Origin: Cupriavidus necator N-1
GTDB lineage: Bacteria; Pseudomonadota; Gammaproteobacteria; Burkholderiales; Burkholderiaceae
DNA length: 64,000 nt
Reading direction: 5' to 3'
NCBI RefSeq assembly: GCF_000219215.1
Contig: NC_015727.1
Location: 992,001 to 1,056,000 of the forward strand
The position numbers and the translations under genes were made by a program. The stretch's first letter is position 1. Every line of letters begins with the position of its first letter. A model generated the notes under the pieces. It ran no database searches and had not been told where the DNA came from. It saw only the letters and a list, made by a program, of their open reading frames with translations. Of the stretch, positions 27,923 through 38,467 are shown piece after piece.

Positions 27923-29177
27923 GTGGCTTATCGTCATGCTGCCGTATTCCTGATGTTCATGATTTCGTTCTTAGACCGAGTCAACATCTGGATGGCATTG
28001 CCACACATCACGAAGGAGCTGTCACTCACTGAGGTCCAGGCTGGATGGCTTGGCGGCTCTTTCACATGGGGTTACCTCATTACCCAACTTCTCGCCGGCT
28101 ACCTAGCGCTTCGCTTCGGCTCTGCAAGCTTAACGGAGTGTGCCTGGTTCTATTCGGCGGAATCTCCATGCTGACCGGCTTTGCACGGGACTTTAACGAA
28201 CTGCTCGCCATCCGGTTTGAGCTTGGCCTGGCTGAAGGGCCCGTCTACGCCGCTTCGTCGATGTTGCTGACGCAATGGTTCGTCAAGGCGGAGCGCGGGC
28301 GCGCCTTCGGCATCTGGAATGTGAGCGTCGCCGCGGGTGGCTTCCTCGCTGGTCCTAACTCCGCAGCTGTCCTGGCACATGACTGGCGCATGATGATGGT
28401 GATTGAAGGTCTCCCTGCATGGATATTCTGCGTGGTGTGGTTCCGCTCGATACCAAAGAGCCTTCAATCTACCAAGTGGCTTTCGCAGCAAGACCCCCTG
28501 CCGCTTGAGCATGAGCTCGCAGCAGAGCAAGCGGCTCACAAGGAAGGCAACACTTCGTCCTGGATTGTGGTATTCAAGGAGCCGTCCGTCTGGATGTTGA
28601 TGGTTGGCTTCGCATGCAGCCAAATCATCCTCTATGGCCTGACACTTTGGCTGCCGACCATATTCAAGTCGTTCAGTGGGCTCAGCGAGATGATGATTGG
28701 CGTGCTGTCTGGAGCGCCATTCATCATGTCGATGGTCGGGGCGTACTACTCACCAGTCGCTCAGACAAGCATAACCAGGAACGCCGATGGCACGCTGCCG
28801 TCCCCATGGTGATCACTGGTCTGACATTAGTTGTTCTGGCTGAAACGCCTGCGCAGGCTCTCCCCATCCAGGTTGCGCTCATCATGTGCATCGGCTTCAT
28901 GTTGAAAATGCCAACGCCACTCGTCTCATCGTATCTGACAGAGATTCTTCCACTTCAGAAGGCGATTCCTGCTGTGGGCGTAGTCGTCGGGGGCGGAAGC
29001 TTCCTTGGCCAGTTCCTCGGCCCGCTCATTGTGGGCTACGCGAAAGCGCACTCGACTGGTTTTTCGCTTTCCTTCGTGATTCTTGGATGCCTGGGGATAG
29101 TGGGCGGCCTCTTAATCATGGCTGCAAAGTCCAGGCGAACGGCTGCAGCGTCCGTCGCCCTGAGCAGCAGAATCTGA
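27923..29177 (+). pseudogene. MFS transporter (anion:cation symporter type), two frameshifts
   Basis: Joined across three frames it gives about 418 residues of a 12-helix carboxylate symporter. It starts at GTG 27923 (FLDRVNIWMALPHI), shifts near 28123 (GSA to RKLNGVCLVLFGG) and again near 28755 (before SDKHNQERRWHAAVP). Both shifts are in the same direction, as from single-base losses. If not sequencing errors, the operon has lost its MFS importer. Confidence 0.85.
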
Positions 29178-29563
29178 GCTTGCACGGCCAAAGGGCTAAG
29201 CTTCGCATTCCTATGCGGTACTTGCCCCGGGGCCGGATCAACGAAGCTGCGGATGAGCTGAGTGCGTGGTTTGACACTAGTCAATCGTAACGCGCTCTGA
29301 GCCATAACCAATGTGACCAGTCAAGACCTCGCCGCCATCGCGGTCCAAATGGGATTGAGCCTGAAGGAGACGGTAGGGAACTTGCGCCATCCACTTCTTC
29401 ATGAACGAGAGCGATGTGCGACAATCCTTTCTCACCCGCGCACAATGATTGGCTCGGATGGCCTGCCACACGATTGGCGCTACGTCTTTTGGGCTACATT
29501 CCCAGGATCCTGGGAACACTATTTCCGGAACCTACGACTAACGTTCCCGGGATACTCATTTCC
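29178..29563. other. Gap with no recognisable gene
   Basis: It contains short frames on both strands, for example a plus-strand tail KLRIPMRYLPRGRINEAADELSAWF near 29200-29280, which may be the end of a lost gene. Nothing can be assigned to a family. Confidence 0.35.
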
Positions 29564-30301
29564 ATGGAAGCCATCGAGACATTCACCATCGACACAGGGA
29601 CTGAGACCTTGGCTGCGGACCGCATAGCTGTCCGGGGGAAGGTGCAGTGCCTGTTGCTACATGGCGCTGGAATGAGCACGCGTGTCCGGTGGCTCCCTTT
29701 GCGGACCGCGCTGGCCCAACACGGAGTCGGCACTGTAGCAATTGACTTCTCCGGTCATGGGGACAGCTCATCAAGAACTGAGGGTTCCCTCGAGAAGCGC
29801 TTTGACGAGGCTCTCCTGGCGCTAGAGCATATCGACGCCGACGGCCCTCGCGTCGTCGTCGGCATAAGTATGAGCGGCGAGATTGCCGTCAGGCTGGCGG
29901 TAGACAAGGCAACTCATATATCTGGCGTCGTTACCATTGTCGGCGCAGCGTATGACCCCGCCGCATACCAGATTCCGTTTGGCCCGGAGTTCACCAGAAT
30001 CTTGCGCAGCCACGAAAGCTGGAGGAAGTCCGAGGTCTTCTCGGCGATTCAGTCTTTCAGGGGCCGAATCGCTGTGATTCAGGCCGGGAACGACGAGGTG
30101 GTGCCGGGCATGATTGGCTCTGACCTAATTCGCAATGCATCATGCGCTGAGCATGCCGAACTGCTGGTTCTTCCAGGTGTGAGCCATGCCCTTGCAAATG
30201 CATTGGATGACAACCCAAAGATGACTCAAGACGTCGCACGCGCCATCGCGCGCACTATTCGGGTCAAACGTATGCCAGCTATCAGAGAAGCAACAGCCTA
30301 G
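29564..30301 (+). CDS. Alpha/beta hydrolase
   Basis: 245 residues from MEAIETFTI; the longer frame adds 50 residues without hydrolase features. Oxyanion segment LLLHGAGMS, nucleophile serine in GISMSGEIA, acidic residue in AGNDEVVPG and histidine in PGVSHAL. Probably an esterase or thioesterase at the end of the GntR-region operon. Substrate unknown. Confidence 0.82.
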   Translation: MEAIETFTIDTGTETLAADRIAVRGKVQCLLLHGAGMSTRVRWLPLRTALAQHGVGTVAIDFSGHGDSSSRTEGSLEKRFDEALLALEHIDADGPRVVVGISMSGEIAVRLAVDKATHISGVVTIVGAAYDPAAYQIPFGPEFTRILRSHESWRKSEVFSAIQSFRGRIAVIQAGNDEVVPGMIGSDLIRNASCAEHAELLVLPGVSHALANALDDNPKMTQDVARAIARTIRVKRMPAIREATA

Positions 30302-30444
30302 ACCACAGCGGATGGTCCTGCCACCCTGCTGCGCGGCCTCAAGCGATACGACGGAGCACGCGCAACAAGGTAACGGCAGCCAGTGCCGCGATTGTGCACG
30401 CTAACGTAACAGGGCTGGTACTATCAATCGGCGCGATGCAAAAT

Positions 30445-30466
30445 AGACCTGCCTTACGGCAGGTCT
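30445..30466 (-). terminator. Rho-independent terminator for the acyl-CoA dehydrogenase operon
   Basis: AGACCTGCC (30445-30453), loop TTAC, GGCAGGTCT (30458-30466): a perfect 9-bp stem. On the minus strand it is followed by ATTTTGC. It sits between two convergent genes. Confidence 0.65.
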
Positions 30467-30516
30467 CAAAGGGTCAGGAGACCCATAGAAGCACCTTTCT
30501 CTCCCTTCCTTCACTT

Positions 30517-31689
30517 TTAGAAAGACCGCGGCATTCCGAGGATGTGCTCGCCGACGTACGACAGGATCAGGTTCGTCGAGATCGGCGCCACCTGGTACAA
30601 ACGCGTTTCGCGGAACTTGCGCTCGACGTCATACTCAGCGGCGAAGCCGAAGCCACCGTGGTACTGCAGACAGGCATTGGCCGCTTCCCAAGATGCATCG
30701 GCAGCAAGCAACTTGGCCATGTTCGCTTCCGCACCGCATTGTTGATGCGCGTCGAACAGCTTGGCAGCCTTGAAGCGCATGAGGCTCGCCGCTTCCACGT
30801 TCACGAATGCCTTGGCAATGGGAAACTGCACGCCTTGGTTCTGACCGATAGGCCTGCCGAAGACGATGCGCTCGTTGACGTACTTCGTCACCTTATCGAT
30901 GAACCAGTAGCCGTCGCCGATGCACTCTGCCGCAATCAGCGTGCGCTCGGCGTTGAGGCCGTCTAGGATGTACTTGAAGCCCTTGCCTTCCTCCCCGATC
31001 AGGTTCTCAACTGGAATCTCCAGATTGTCGAAGAAGAGTTCGTTGGTCTCGTGGTTGACCATGTTGATGATGGGCTGCACGGTCATGCCCTTCCCGATGG
31101 CCTCACGCAGGTCGACCACAAAGATGGACATACCTTCCGACTTCTTCTTCACCTGGTCCAGCGGCGTGGTACGCGCCAGCAGAATCATTAGGTCGGAGTG
31201 TTGGATTCGCGAAATCCACACTTTCTGGCCGTTGACGACATACTTGTCGCCCTTACGCACGGCGGTGGTCTTGATCTTCGTCGTATCGGTACCGGTGGTC
31301 GGCTCGGTTACCGCCATCGACTGCAGACGCAGTTCGCCGCTCGCGATTTTCGGCAAGTAAAGCTTCTTCTGCTCAGCAGAACCGTGGCGCAGCAGAGTAC
31401 CCATGTTGTACATCTGACCATGGCATGCCCCGGAATTACCTCCTGCCCGATTGATTTCTTCCATGATGACGGATGCTTGGGTCAATCCCAGTCCCGAGCC
31501 GCCATACTCCTCCGGAATCAATGCTGCCAGACAGCCAGCCGTAGTCAGCGCATTGACGAACTCCTCGGGATAGCCTCGGACTTCGTCAATCTTGCGGAAG
31601 TACTCCGACGAGAACTGGCCGCACAGGTCGCGGACTGCTTCACGAATTTCTTGGTACTCATCGACTCTGTCTAGCACAGTGGTCTCCAA
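30517..31689 (-). CDS. Acyl-CoA dehydrogenase
   Basis: 390 residues, FAD-dependent. FAD/substrate motif LQSMAVTEPTTGTDT, SGACHGQMYNMG, and C-terminal QYHGGFGFAAEYDVERKFRETRL. It oxidises an acyl-CoA to the 2-enoyl-CoA using ETF. It starts 12 bp after the stop of the mesaconyl-CoA-hydratase-like gene, so the two form an operon. That pairing would suit a branched or dicarboxylic substrate such as methylsuccinyl-CoA, but specificity cannot be read from sequence alone. Confidence 0.92.
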   Translation of the reverse strand: METTVLDRVDEYQEIREAVRDLCGQFSSEYFRKIDEVRGYPEEFVNALTTAGCLAALIPEEYGGSGLGLTQASVIMEEINRAGGNSGACHGQMYNMGTLLRHGSAEQKKLYLPKIASGELRLQSMAVTEPTTGTDTTKIKTTAVRKGDKYVVNGQKVWISRIQHSDLMILLARTTPLDQVKKKSEGMSIFVVDLREAIGKGMTVQPIINMVNHETNELFFDNLEIPVENLIGEEGKGFKYILDGLNAERTLIAAECIGDGYWFIDKVTKYVNERIVFGRPIGQNQGVQFPIAKAFVNVEAASLMRFKAAKLFDAHQQCGAEANMAKLLAADASWEAANACLQYHGGFGFAAEYDVERKFRETRLYQVAPISTNLILSYVGEHILGMPRSF

Positions 31690-31701
31690 TCTGTTGGGTA
31701 G

Positions 31702-32550
31702 TTAAGCGAGTTCGGCGGATGCACTCATTGCGAGCGCTCCGTCTTCATGGCGAATCCAAAGTTCCACAGCCTTACCGTCGCTGGAGCGCTTGCCACAAAC
31801 GAAAAGCCGCTGCGGAACAAACGTAGGACGGACACCACGGAATGAGAAGGTCTTCACGGTGGCATCCGGCAGATATTTGCGCACCAATTCAAGCAGGAGC
31901 ATGGCTTGAAGAGGACCATGAACTACCAACTCCGGATAGTGCTCAACGCCGCTGGCGTACGGCTTGTCGTAGTGAATGCGATGACCATTGAAGGTCAGCG
32001 CCGAGAAGCGGAACAGCAGCACCGGGTCGGTTTCCACTTCCTGAACCCACTCCTCCCCTGTGGGTGCTGGCACGGCCGCGGGCATGCTTGCGTTCGGGTT
32101 AGCGGCCTCGCGATAGACAATGTCTTGCTCCTCGGTGATAGCAAGCCCTGAGGTGCCGTAGTATTTGTGTTCAACCGTTACGAAGGCCAGCGACCCGCTA
32201 CGACCCGATTTCGCGCTAACGTCGAGTATCGTCGACACCTTATAGGCTAGGTCACCGATACGAAGCGGCTGGTGAAAGTTGACGCGACCGCCCGCCCACA
32301 TGCGGCGCGGCAGCGGCACCGGAGGCAGAAACCCACCGCGACTCCCATGGCCATCACTGCCAGTCTCTGACCTGCGGTAGACGGGTAGGAAATACAGCCA
32401 ATGCCAGAGTGGCGCGATTGCATCACCACGACGAGTCTGGGGAGCATCGTAGTCTAACGTTGCGGAGAGCGCAGCCACTGGAAATCCGGCGATTTCATCT
32501 TGGGCTTCTGCCACCTGTCCCACCCACTGCTTCAACTTCTCAACGTCCAT
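31702..32550 (-). CDS. MaoC-type hydratase, mesaconyl-C4-CoA/itaconyl-CoA hydratase-like
   Basis: 282 residues from MDVEKLKQW (four residues shorter than the longest frame, with GAGGAC upstream). A double hotdog protein: an FAS1-like N-terminal half with LPRRMWAGGRVNFHQPL and a C-terminal half with FNGHRIHYDKPYA and LVVHGPLQAMLL. Proteins of this type hydrate mesaconyl-C4-CoA or itaconyl-CoA to citramalyl-CoA, which a CitE-type lyase (here 38468-39283) splits to pyruvate and acetyl-CoA. It is divergent from the AraC-like gene. Confidence 0.82.
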   Translation of the reverse strand: MDVEKLKQWVGQVAEAQDEIAGFPVAALSATLDYDAPQTRRGDAIAPLWHWLYFLPVYRRSETGSDGHGSRGGFLPPVPLPRRMWAGGRVNFHQPLRIGDLAYKVSTILDVSAKSGRSGSLAFVTVEHKYYGTSGLAITEEQDIVYREAANPNASMPAAVPAPTGEEWVQEVETDPVLLFRFSALTFNGHRIHYDKPYASGVEHYPELVVHGPLQAMLLLELVRKYLPDATVKTFSFRGVRPTFVPQRLFVCGKRSSDGKAVELWIRHEDGALAMSASAELA

Positions 32551-32755
32551 GGCTGTCCTCATATTTCTGTTCGGCCTCCACTATGCACGCGACGGGCTCG
32601 CACTCCAATTTGGAACTTCGGAAAGCGCTATTCGATGGGACAGAAAGCAACCCAAGGCTTGCGTGGAATCCGAATGCGACGTTCGGAAGAAATGGATTTA
32701 CGAAGTGGACAAGAGGCGTCAGCATTCTGATATGACCATGCGTTGAGCAACACCC

Positions 32756-33370
32756 ATGCAAGTCCATATCCGCTGCAGATCCCGCGTTTCACTTCATCGG
32801 CTGGTGCCAGCGTTCCCAATGCACATCACGTTGCGCAAGGGAGAGCAAGTGCTGATGCGACGCGGCTTTTCCCGTGCTCTTCGCGAAGGCCAGACAGTCA
32901 GCGTTCCCGCCTTCGAATCCATCGACCTCCACCTCACGGGTGGCATATTCTCCCCATCCGAATGCCGTCTTGATCTTGTGGATGCTCCTCCTCAGCCTCT
33001 GGAGGAGTTGAAGAGAATCGGGACCGGAGGCGGCATAGGACAGGTGCAGTATCTTCGCGAACTGATCTCAGGAACGGTGTTCCAAAATCCTCAGGAGGCC
33101 TGGAGCGCCCAAGTCATGGCAAGCGCTCTTCAAACGACGCCAGACAGGATTCGCACCGCACTGTTCATGCAGGGCGCAGCATTCACCGAGTTGTGTCGCA
33201 CCCAGCGCCTGATGAGGGCACTTTTCGATTCGTTTCGCTTCAATCTCACCGTGGCAGACCTCAAGGACCGTGTGGGATGGGGAGATAGCCGTGACCTGGA
33301 AGCGTCGTTTCATGACTGGTTCGGCGTCTCGCTCCATACTGTGGCTCGTCTGCGCGAGGATTGCCTGTAA
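32756..33370 (+). CDS. Small AraC-like helix-turn-helix regulator (divergent)
   Basis: 204 residues, or 183 if it starts at the ATG at 32819. The C-terminal half resembles an AraC DNA-binding domain: MASALQTTPDRIRTALFMQGAAFTEL, RLMRALF and VADLKDRVGWGDSRDLEASFHDWFGVS. The N-terminal part is short for an AraC sensor. It lies between the divergent hydratase/dehydrogenase operon and citF, so it may control both. Confidence 0.65.
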   Translation: MQVHIRCRSRVSLHRLVPAFPMHITLRKGEQVLMRRGFSRALREGQTVSVPAFESIDLHLTGGIFSPSECRLDLVDAPPQPLEELKRIGTGGGIGQVQYLRELISGTVFQNPQEAWSAQVMASALQTTPDRIRTALFMQGAAFTELCRTQRLMRALFDSFRFNLTVADLKDRVGWGDSRDLEASFHDWFGVSLHTVARLREDCL

Positions 33371-33391
33371 TGAACCTGAACGGAGGATGAC

Positions 33392-34931
33392 GTGAAAAAC
33401 AGCATCGGCAGGATCATCCCGGAATGGGCTGGTGATAAGCGCCTGAAGCCATACACGGGCCTCAGTGCAAGCCCCGAGGTCCACCATCGTGTGGGGGCAA
33501 GCCTTCGCTCGTTTTCCCGCGGCACGCCAAAACTACTAGGCTCCATCAGAGAAGGCCTTGACGCCGCATGGGTACGTGATGGCTCTACCATCTCCTTCCA
33601 CCATCACCTTCGCAATGGCGACACGGTGGCGAATGAGGTTCTACAGGAAGCAGCAGCGATGGGACTACGGGGCTTGAAGGTGGCAGCCAGCTCAATTTTC
33701 CCGGTTCACGAGCGATGGGTAGAGTTCATCGAGGCGGGCGTAATTAGCCAAATCTACACAGCGTACGCAGTTGGCCCGGTAGCGGATGCAGTAGCGCGAG
33801 GCGCGTTGTCTTCTCCCATCATTATGCATACGCACGGTGGACGGGCGCGACTTATCGAATCTGGTGAATTACGCATCGATGCTGCCTTCGTGGCAGCGCC
33901 TACGGCCGACCCCCAGGGCAATCTGAATGGCGTTCAAGGGCCGTCTGCATGTGGAACTCTCGGGTATGCTGAGACCGATGTGCGACACGCCGCTACTGTA
34001 ATTGCTGTCACAGACAACCTCGTTCCATATCCTGCATGCCCTATTTCCATCAGCCAGGACTATGTGGATTACGTCATCGCGGCCCCGTCTATTGGTAACC
34101 GGGCGGAAATCGTCTCCGGAACAACACGGCCGACGGACGAACCAGTCGGACTTGAGATTGCAGCCCAGGCGGCGAGGGTCATCGAAGGTGCAGGCTTATG
34201 ACGAGAACTTCGGCTTCCAAACCGGCGCCGGCGGCATTTCTCTTGCCGTTGCGGCAGCCCTGCGCGAGATAATGGCTCGCCGCGGCATCACGGGAAGCTT
34301 CGCGGCAGGTGGAATCACCGGCTATCTGGTAGATATGCTCGAGCAAGGCCTGTTTCGCAGCCTGTTCGATGTTCAATGCTTCGACTTGCGGGCCGTCGAC
34401 TCCTTCCGCGATAACCCGCAGCACCAGGCAATGTCAGCCTCCTTGTATGCCAACCCATGGAACAAAGGTGCCATTGTCAACCAGCTCAGCGCCATGATTC
34501 TCGGCGCAGCCGAAGTCGACCTCGATTTCAACGTCAATGTCACCACAGCAAGCAACGGGCGCATCATCGGCGGATCGGGCGGGCATAGCGACACCGCGGC
34601 CGGCGCCGAACTCGCCATCGTAACGACCCGACTGCGGGCGGGTACCGTACCCAAGATTGTCGAGCGGGTTCGCACCGTGACGACACCAGGAGAGACTGTA
34701 GACGTCGTCGTCACCGAAGCTGGCATCGCGGTTAATCCTCGTCGCGCGGATGTTAAGGAGCGCTTGATTTCCGCAGGGATTAAAGTTGTTGCCATCGAAG
34801 CTCTCTATGATGAAGCCAAGCGAGGACTCGACGTAAAGGCAGCATCCGCAAGCACCTCTGGCGAGATAGTAGGAATCGTGGAGTACCGAGATGGGACGGC
34901 TCTCGACGTCATCGAGAGAGTTGAGTCCTAA
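33392..34931 (+). pseudogene. citF: Citrate lyase alpha subunit-like CoA-transferase with a frameshift
   Basis: The first 269 codons (to 34198) and a continuation in the +1 frame (from YDENFGFQTGAGG at 34197) together match the roughly 510-residue CitF, with ITGSFAAGGITGYLVDMLEQG and NKGAIVNQLSAMI. One extra base at about 34196 in GGCTTATGAC causes the break. No citD, citC, citG or citX is present, so a normal citrate lyase could not be built. Either decayed or a sequencing error. Confidence 0.85.
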
Positions 34932-34932
34932 G

Positions 34933-34959
34933 AAAAAGGGGCGACACATACGTCGCCCC
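34933..34959 (-). terminator. Rho-independent terminator of the second pyc operon
   Basis: GGGGCGAC (34938-34945), six-base loop, GTCGCCCC (34952-34959): a perfect stem followed on the minus strand by TTTTTC. It lies between the convergent citF and pyc ends. Confidence 0.85.
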
Positions 34960-34975
34960 CCTACACCCGGGAAAG

Positions 34976-37900
34976 TTACTGCAACTCAATCAACAGCTGT
35001 CCGGCACGCACGAGGCTACCAGGTTGAACGACCACATCTTTCACGATGCCGCTCGCTTCCGCTACGACGCTGGTCTCCATCTTCATCGCCTCGATTGCCG
35101 CGACCGTTTCGCCTTTCACGACAGACTGACCCGGCTTTACGCACACCGAGATGACGCTTCCCTGCATAGGGGAAGCAACATGCAGCGGGTCGGCAGGATT
35201 TGCCATCCGCGCCTCTTGGGTAGATTTTCCAGCTTGTCGCTTCACACTCCGGACCGGTCGTGGCTGGCCATTGACGTCGAAGTGCATCCGCACGCCACCT
35301 TGCTCGTCGGCTTCGGACTGTGCGCTAAGTCCAATGTACAGGGTCTTCCCCTTCTCCAGCTCAACGGACACTTCCTGCCCAACACCAAGACCGTAGAAAA
35401 ATACGGGCGTCGGCATACTTGAGACGTCGTCGTACTGGTCCTGGTGCGCGGCAAAGTCCTTGTAGACCTTCGGGTACATCAAATACGAGGCCAGGTCATT
35501 TGCTGATAGCGTGCGCCCGAGTTCGCTTTGTGCGTGCTCGCGGACCTGATCGAGGTCTACCAACGGGATATGGGATCCTGCGCGTCCTTCGATAGGAGCA
35601 GTTCCCCGCAGCAGCTTTGCCTGAAGAGCAGCGGGAAATCCGTCGGCTGGATAGCCCATGTCGCCACGAAGCATCGAGACGACGGAGTCGGGTACCGAAA
35701 TCTCCTTCGTCGGGTCCAGAACGTCAGCAGTCGAAAGCTTATTGGAAACCAAGTGCAAAGCCATATCCCCCACTACCTTCGAGGACGGCGTGACCTTGAC
35801 GATGTCACCGAACAATGTATTGACGTCGGCGTATGCCTGCGCCACGTCAGGCCATTGCGCCTCCAGGCCCAGCGAGCGCGCCTGCTCACGAAGGTTGGTA
35901 TACTGGCCACCGGGCATCTCGTGACGATAGACATCTGAGGTGCCCGCGCGCATATCTGCTTCGAACGGTTGATAATTCTTGCGAACGGATTCCCAGTAGG
36001 TACAGAACGGCTGCAGGTCCTGATAGCTCACCGCAGGCTTTCGAGCGCCATGCTCAAGTGCAGCACAGATTGCACCGAGGCTCGGCTGCGATGTCAGACC
36101 ACTCATCGAGTCCATCGCGCCATCTACCGCATCCACCCCCGCATCAATGGCAGCAAGCATCGATGCCACGGACGCTCCGCTGGTGTCGTGCGTATGATAG
36201 TGAATCGGTAGCCCAACTTCTGATTTCAGGGCGCGAATTAGAGCATGGGCTGCCTGCGGGCGGCATACACCCGCCATATCCTTCACCCCTAGGATATGCA
36301 CACCGGCCTTCTCCAGCGACTTGGCCAAATCAACGTAGTAACCGATGTTGTACTTTCCGCGTGCCTGGTCAAATAGGTCGGCTGTATAGCAGATGGTTCC
36401 TTCGCAGAGCGCGTCAGCCTCCAGTACTGCGTCGATCGCGACCCGCATGTTCTCGACCCAGTTAAAAGAGTCAAAGACTCGGAACAAGTCAATGCCACTC
36501 TTAGCCGCCTGCTTGACGAAGTACTGGACGACGTTATCTGCGTAGTTCGTGTAGCCAACAGCGTTGGAACCTCGCAGGAGCATCTGGAACAGGATGTTGG
36601 GGACCGCTGCTCGCAGAACCTCGAGACGCTGCCACGGGTCCTCCCTTAAGAAGCGCATTGCTACGTCGAACGTGGCGCCGCCCCAGCATTCCATCGAGAA
36701 CAACCCGGACAGCCTACGCGCATAGTGGGGAGCGATTGCCGCCATGTCAGCGGTACGCATCCGAGTGGCAAGCAGTGACTGATGGGCGTCGCGCATCGTA
36801 GTGTCTGTCAGCAGGACCGCCTTACTCTCCTTCATCCACGCTCCGAACGCACGCGGCCCCAGGGATGCCAGCAGCGTTCTGGTTCCCTCGGGAATCTGTT
36901 CCGCACACCCAATGGGAGCCGGCAGCGGATGGCTCAGCACCACCGATGTGGGAGCGGCGCGCCCTTTGACGTCTGGATTTCCGTTCACATTGACGTCGGC
37001 GATGAAGTTCAGCAGCTTGGTTGCGCGATCTCGACGCTGACGGAACGAGAACAGTTCCGGGGTGCTATCAATGAATCGAGTTGTGCAACGGCCAGTCAGA
37101 AACTCCTCATGCCCGATGACGTTCTCCAGAAACGCTAGATTAGTGGCTACGCCCCGCACCCGGAACTCGCGCAGTGCCCGGCTCATGCGTTCATTCGCCT
37201 CGGCGGCATCTCGGCCCTTACAGGTGACCTTCACGAGCAGCGAGTCATAGTAGGGCGTCACGACTGCGCCGGTATAGGCTGTACCAGCATCCAGACGAAT
37301 TCCGAAGCCTGCCGCGCTACGGTAGGCTGTCAGCTTGCCGTGATCAGGTGCGAAGCCATTCTCTGGGTCTTCTGTCGTAACACGACATTGCACAGCATGC
37401 CCACGCAGTTTGATGTCCGCTTGGTGTGGCACAATCGAGCCATCATTCCCGATGACTTCGCCCTCCGTGATGCGGATCTGTGCCTTGACGATGTCCAGGC
37501 CGGTGACTTCTTCGGTCACCGTGTGCTCGACCTGGATGCGCGGGTTGACTTCGATGAAGTAAAACTCACCGTTATCGGCATCCATTAGAAATTCGACCGT
37601 CCCCGCGTGCGTGTAGGAAACAGCTCGAGCAAGCTTCAGCGCTTCAGTACATAGCGATTGCCGACTTTCGTCATTGAGATATGGCGCCGGCGCGCGCTCA
37701 ACGACCTTCTGATTGCGGCGCTGAACCGAGCAATCGCGCTCGAACAGGTGAACGATGTTGCCGTGGGTATCACCCAGGATCTGCACTTCCACGTGCTTAG
37801 CGCGCGCAACGAACTTCTCGAGGTAGACTTCATCGTTACCGAAGGCTGCCTTGGCTTCCCGACGCGCCGCGGTAATCGCCTCAGCCAGATCCTCTTCCTT

Positions 37901-38425
37901 GTGAATCGCACGCATCCCGCGTCCGCCACCGCCCCAACTCGCCTTCAGCATGAGCGGATACCCAACTCCCGAAGCCAGAATCTTGGCTCTCGAGATGTCG
38001 TTTGGCAGCGCACTCGTCGCAGGAACCACAGGAACGCCGACGCGCTGCGCCAATTCTCGGGCCGCAACCTTGTTCCCAAGTTCCCGCATCACCTCCGGCT
38101 TCGGACCGATGAACGCAATCCCTTCCTGCGCGCATCGTTCCGCAAAGTTCGGATTCTCAGATAGGAATCCATAACCCGGGTGGATGGCGTCCACTCCAGC
38201 TTCCTTAGCTACACGCAGGATGTCCTCGATGTCGAGGTATGCGTCCACAGGCTTCTTCCCGTGACCAACAAGGTAGCTTTCGTCAGCCTTGAAGCGATGC
38301 TGCGCAAATCGGTCCTGGTACGAGTAGATTGCAACCGTCCGAATGCCGAGCTCGCTGGCAGCCCGCATGACGCGGATTGCGATTTCGCTCCGGTTAGCGA
38401 CGAGAAGACTACGAATCTTGTTCAT
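34976..38425 (-). CDS. pyc: Pyruvate carboxylase, second copy
   Basis: 1149 residues, collinear with the copy at 274-3720 and very similar to it. ATP-grasp biotin carboxylase (GGGGRGM; EVNPRIQVEHTVTE), carboxyltransferase (LLTDTTMRDAHQS; MECWGGATFDVAMRF) and biotinyl domain with EAMKMETS, biotin lysine about 1115. It follows the CitE-type lyase by 42 bp in a CoA-transferase/lyase/carboxylase operon. Role inferred: the lyase releases pyruvate and this enzyme refills oxaloacetate from it. Ends in a strong terminator. Confidence 0.96.
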   Translation of the reverse strand: MNKIRSLLVANRSEIAIRVMRAASELGIRTVAIYSYQDRFAQHRFKADESYLVGHGKKPVDAYLDIEDILRVAKEAGVDAIHPGYGFLSENPNFAERCAQEGIAFIGPKPEVMRELGNKVAARELAQRVGVPVVPATSALPNDISRAKILASGVGYPLMLKASWGGGGRGMRAIHKEEDLAEAITAARREAKAAFGNDEVYLEKFVARAKHVEVQILGDTHGNIVHLFERDCSVQRRNQKVVERAPAPYLNDESRQSLCTEALKLARAVSYTHAGTVEFLMDADNGEFYFIEVNPRIQVEHTVTEEVTGLDIVKAQIRITEGEVIGNDGSIVPHQADIKLRGHAVQCRVTTEDPENGFAPDHGKLTAYRSAAGFGIRLDAGTAYTGAVVTPYYDSLLVKVTCKGRDAAEANERMSRALREFRVRGVATNLAFLENVIGHEEFLTGRCTTRFIDSTPELFSFRQRRDRATKLLNFIADVNVNGNPDVKGRAAPTSVVLSHPLPAPIGCAEQIPEGTRTLLASLGPRAFGAWMKESKAVLLTDTTMRDAHQSLLATRMRTADMAAIAPHYARRLSGLFSMECWGGATFDVAMRFLREDPWQRLEVLRAAVPNILFQMLLRGSNAVGYTNYADNVVQYFVKQAAKSGIDLFRVFDSFNWVENMRVAIDAVLEADALCEGTICYTADLFDQARGKYNIGYYVDLAKSLEKAGVHILGVKDMAGVCRPQAAHALIRALKSEVGLPIHYHTHDTSGASVASMLAAIDAGVDAVDGAMDSMSGLTSQPSLGAICAALEHGARKPAVSYQDLQPFCTYWESVRKNYQPFEADMRAGTSDVYRHEMPGGQYTNLREQARSLGLEAQWPDVAQAYADVNTLFGDIVKVTPSSKVVGDMALHLVSNKLSTADVLDPTKEISVPDSVVSMLRGDMGYPADGFPAALQAKLLRGTAPIEGRAGSHIPLVDLDQVREHAQSELGRTLSANDLASYLMYPKVYKDFAAHQDQYDDVSSMPTPVFFYGLGVGQEVSVELEKGKTLYIGLSAQSEADEQGGVRMHFDVNGQPRPVRSVKRQAGKSTQEARMANPADPLHVASPMQGSVISVCVKPGQSVVKGETVAAIEAMKMETSVVAEASGIVKDVVVQPGSLVRAGQLLIELQ

Positions 38426-38467
38426 ACAATGGGGGCGTCGTTGTCAATGTCAATGTCGAATCTGCGC

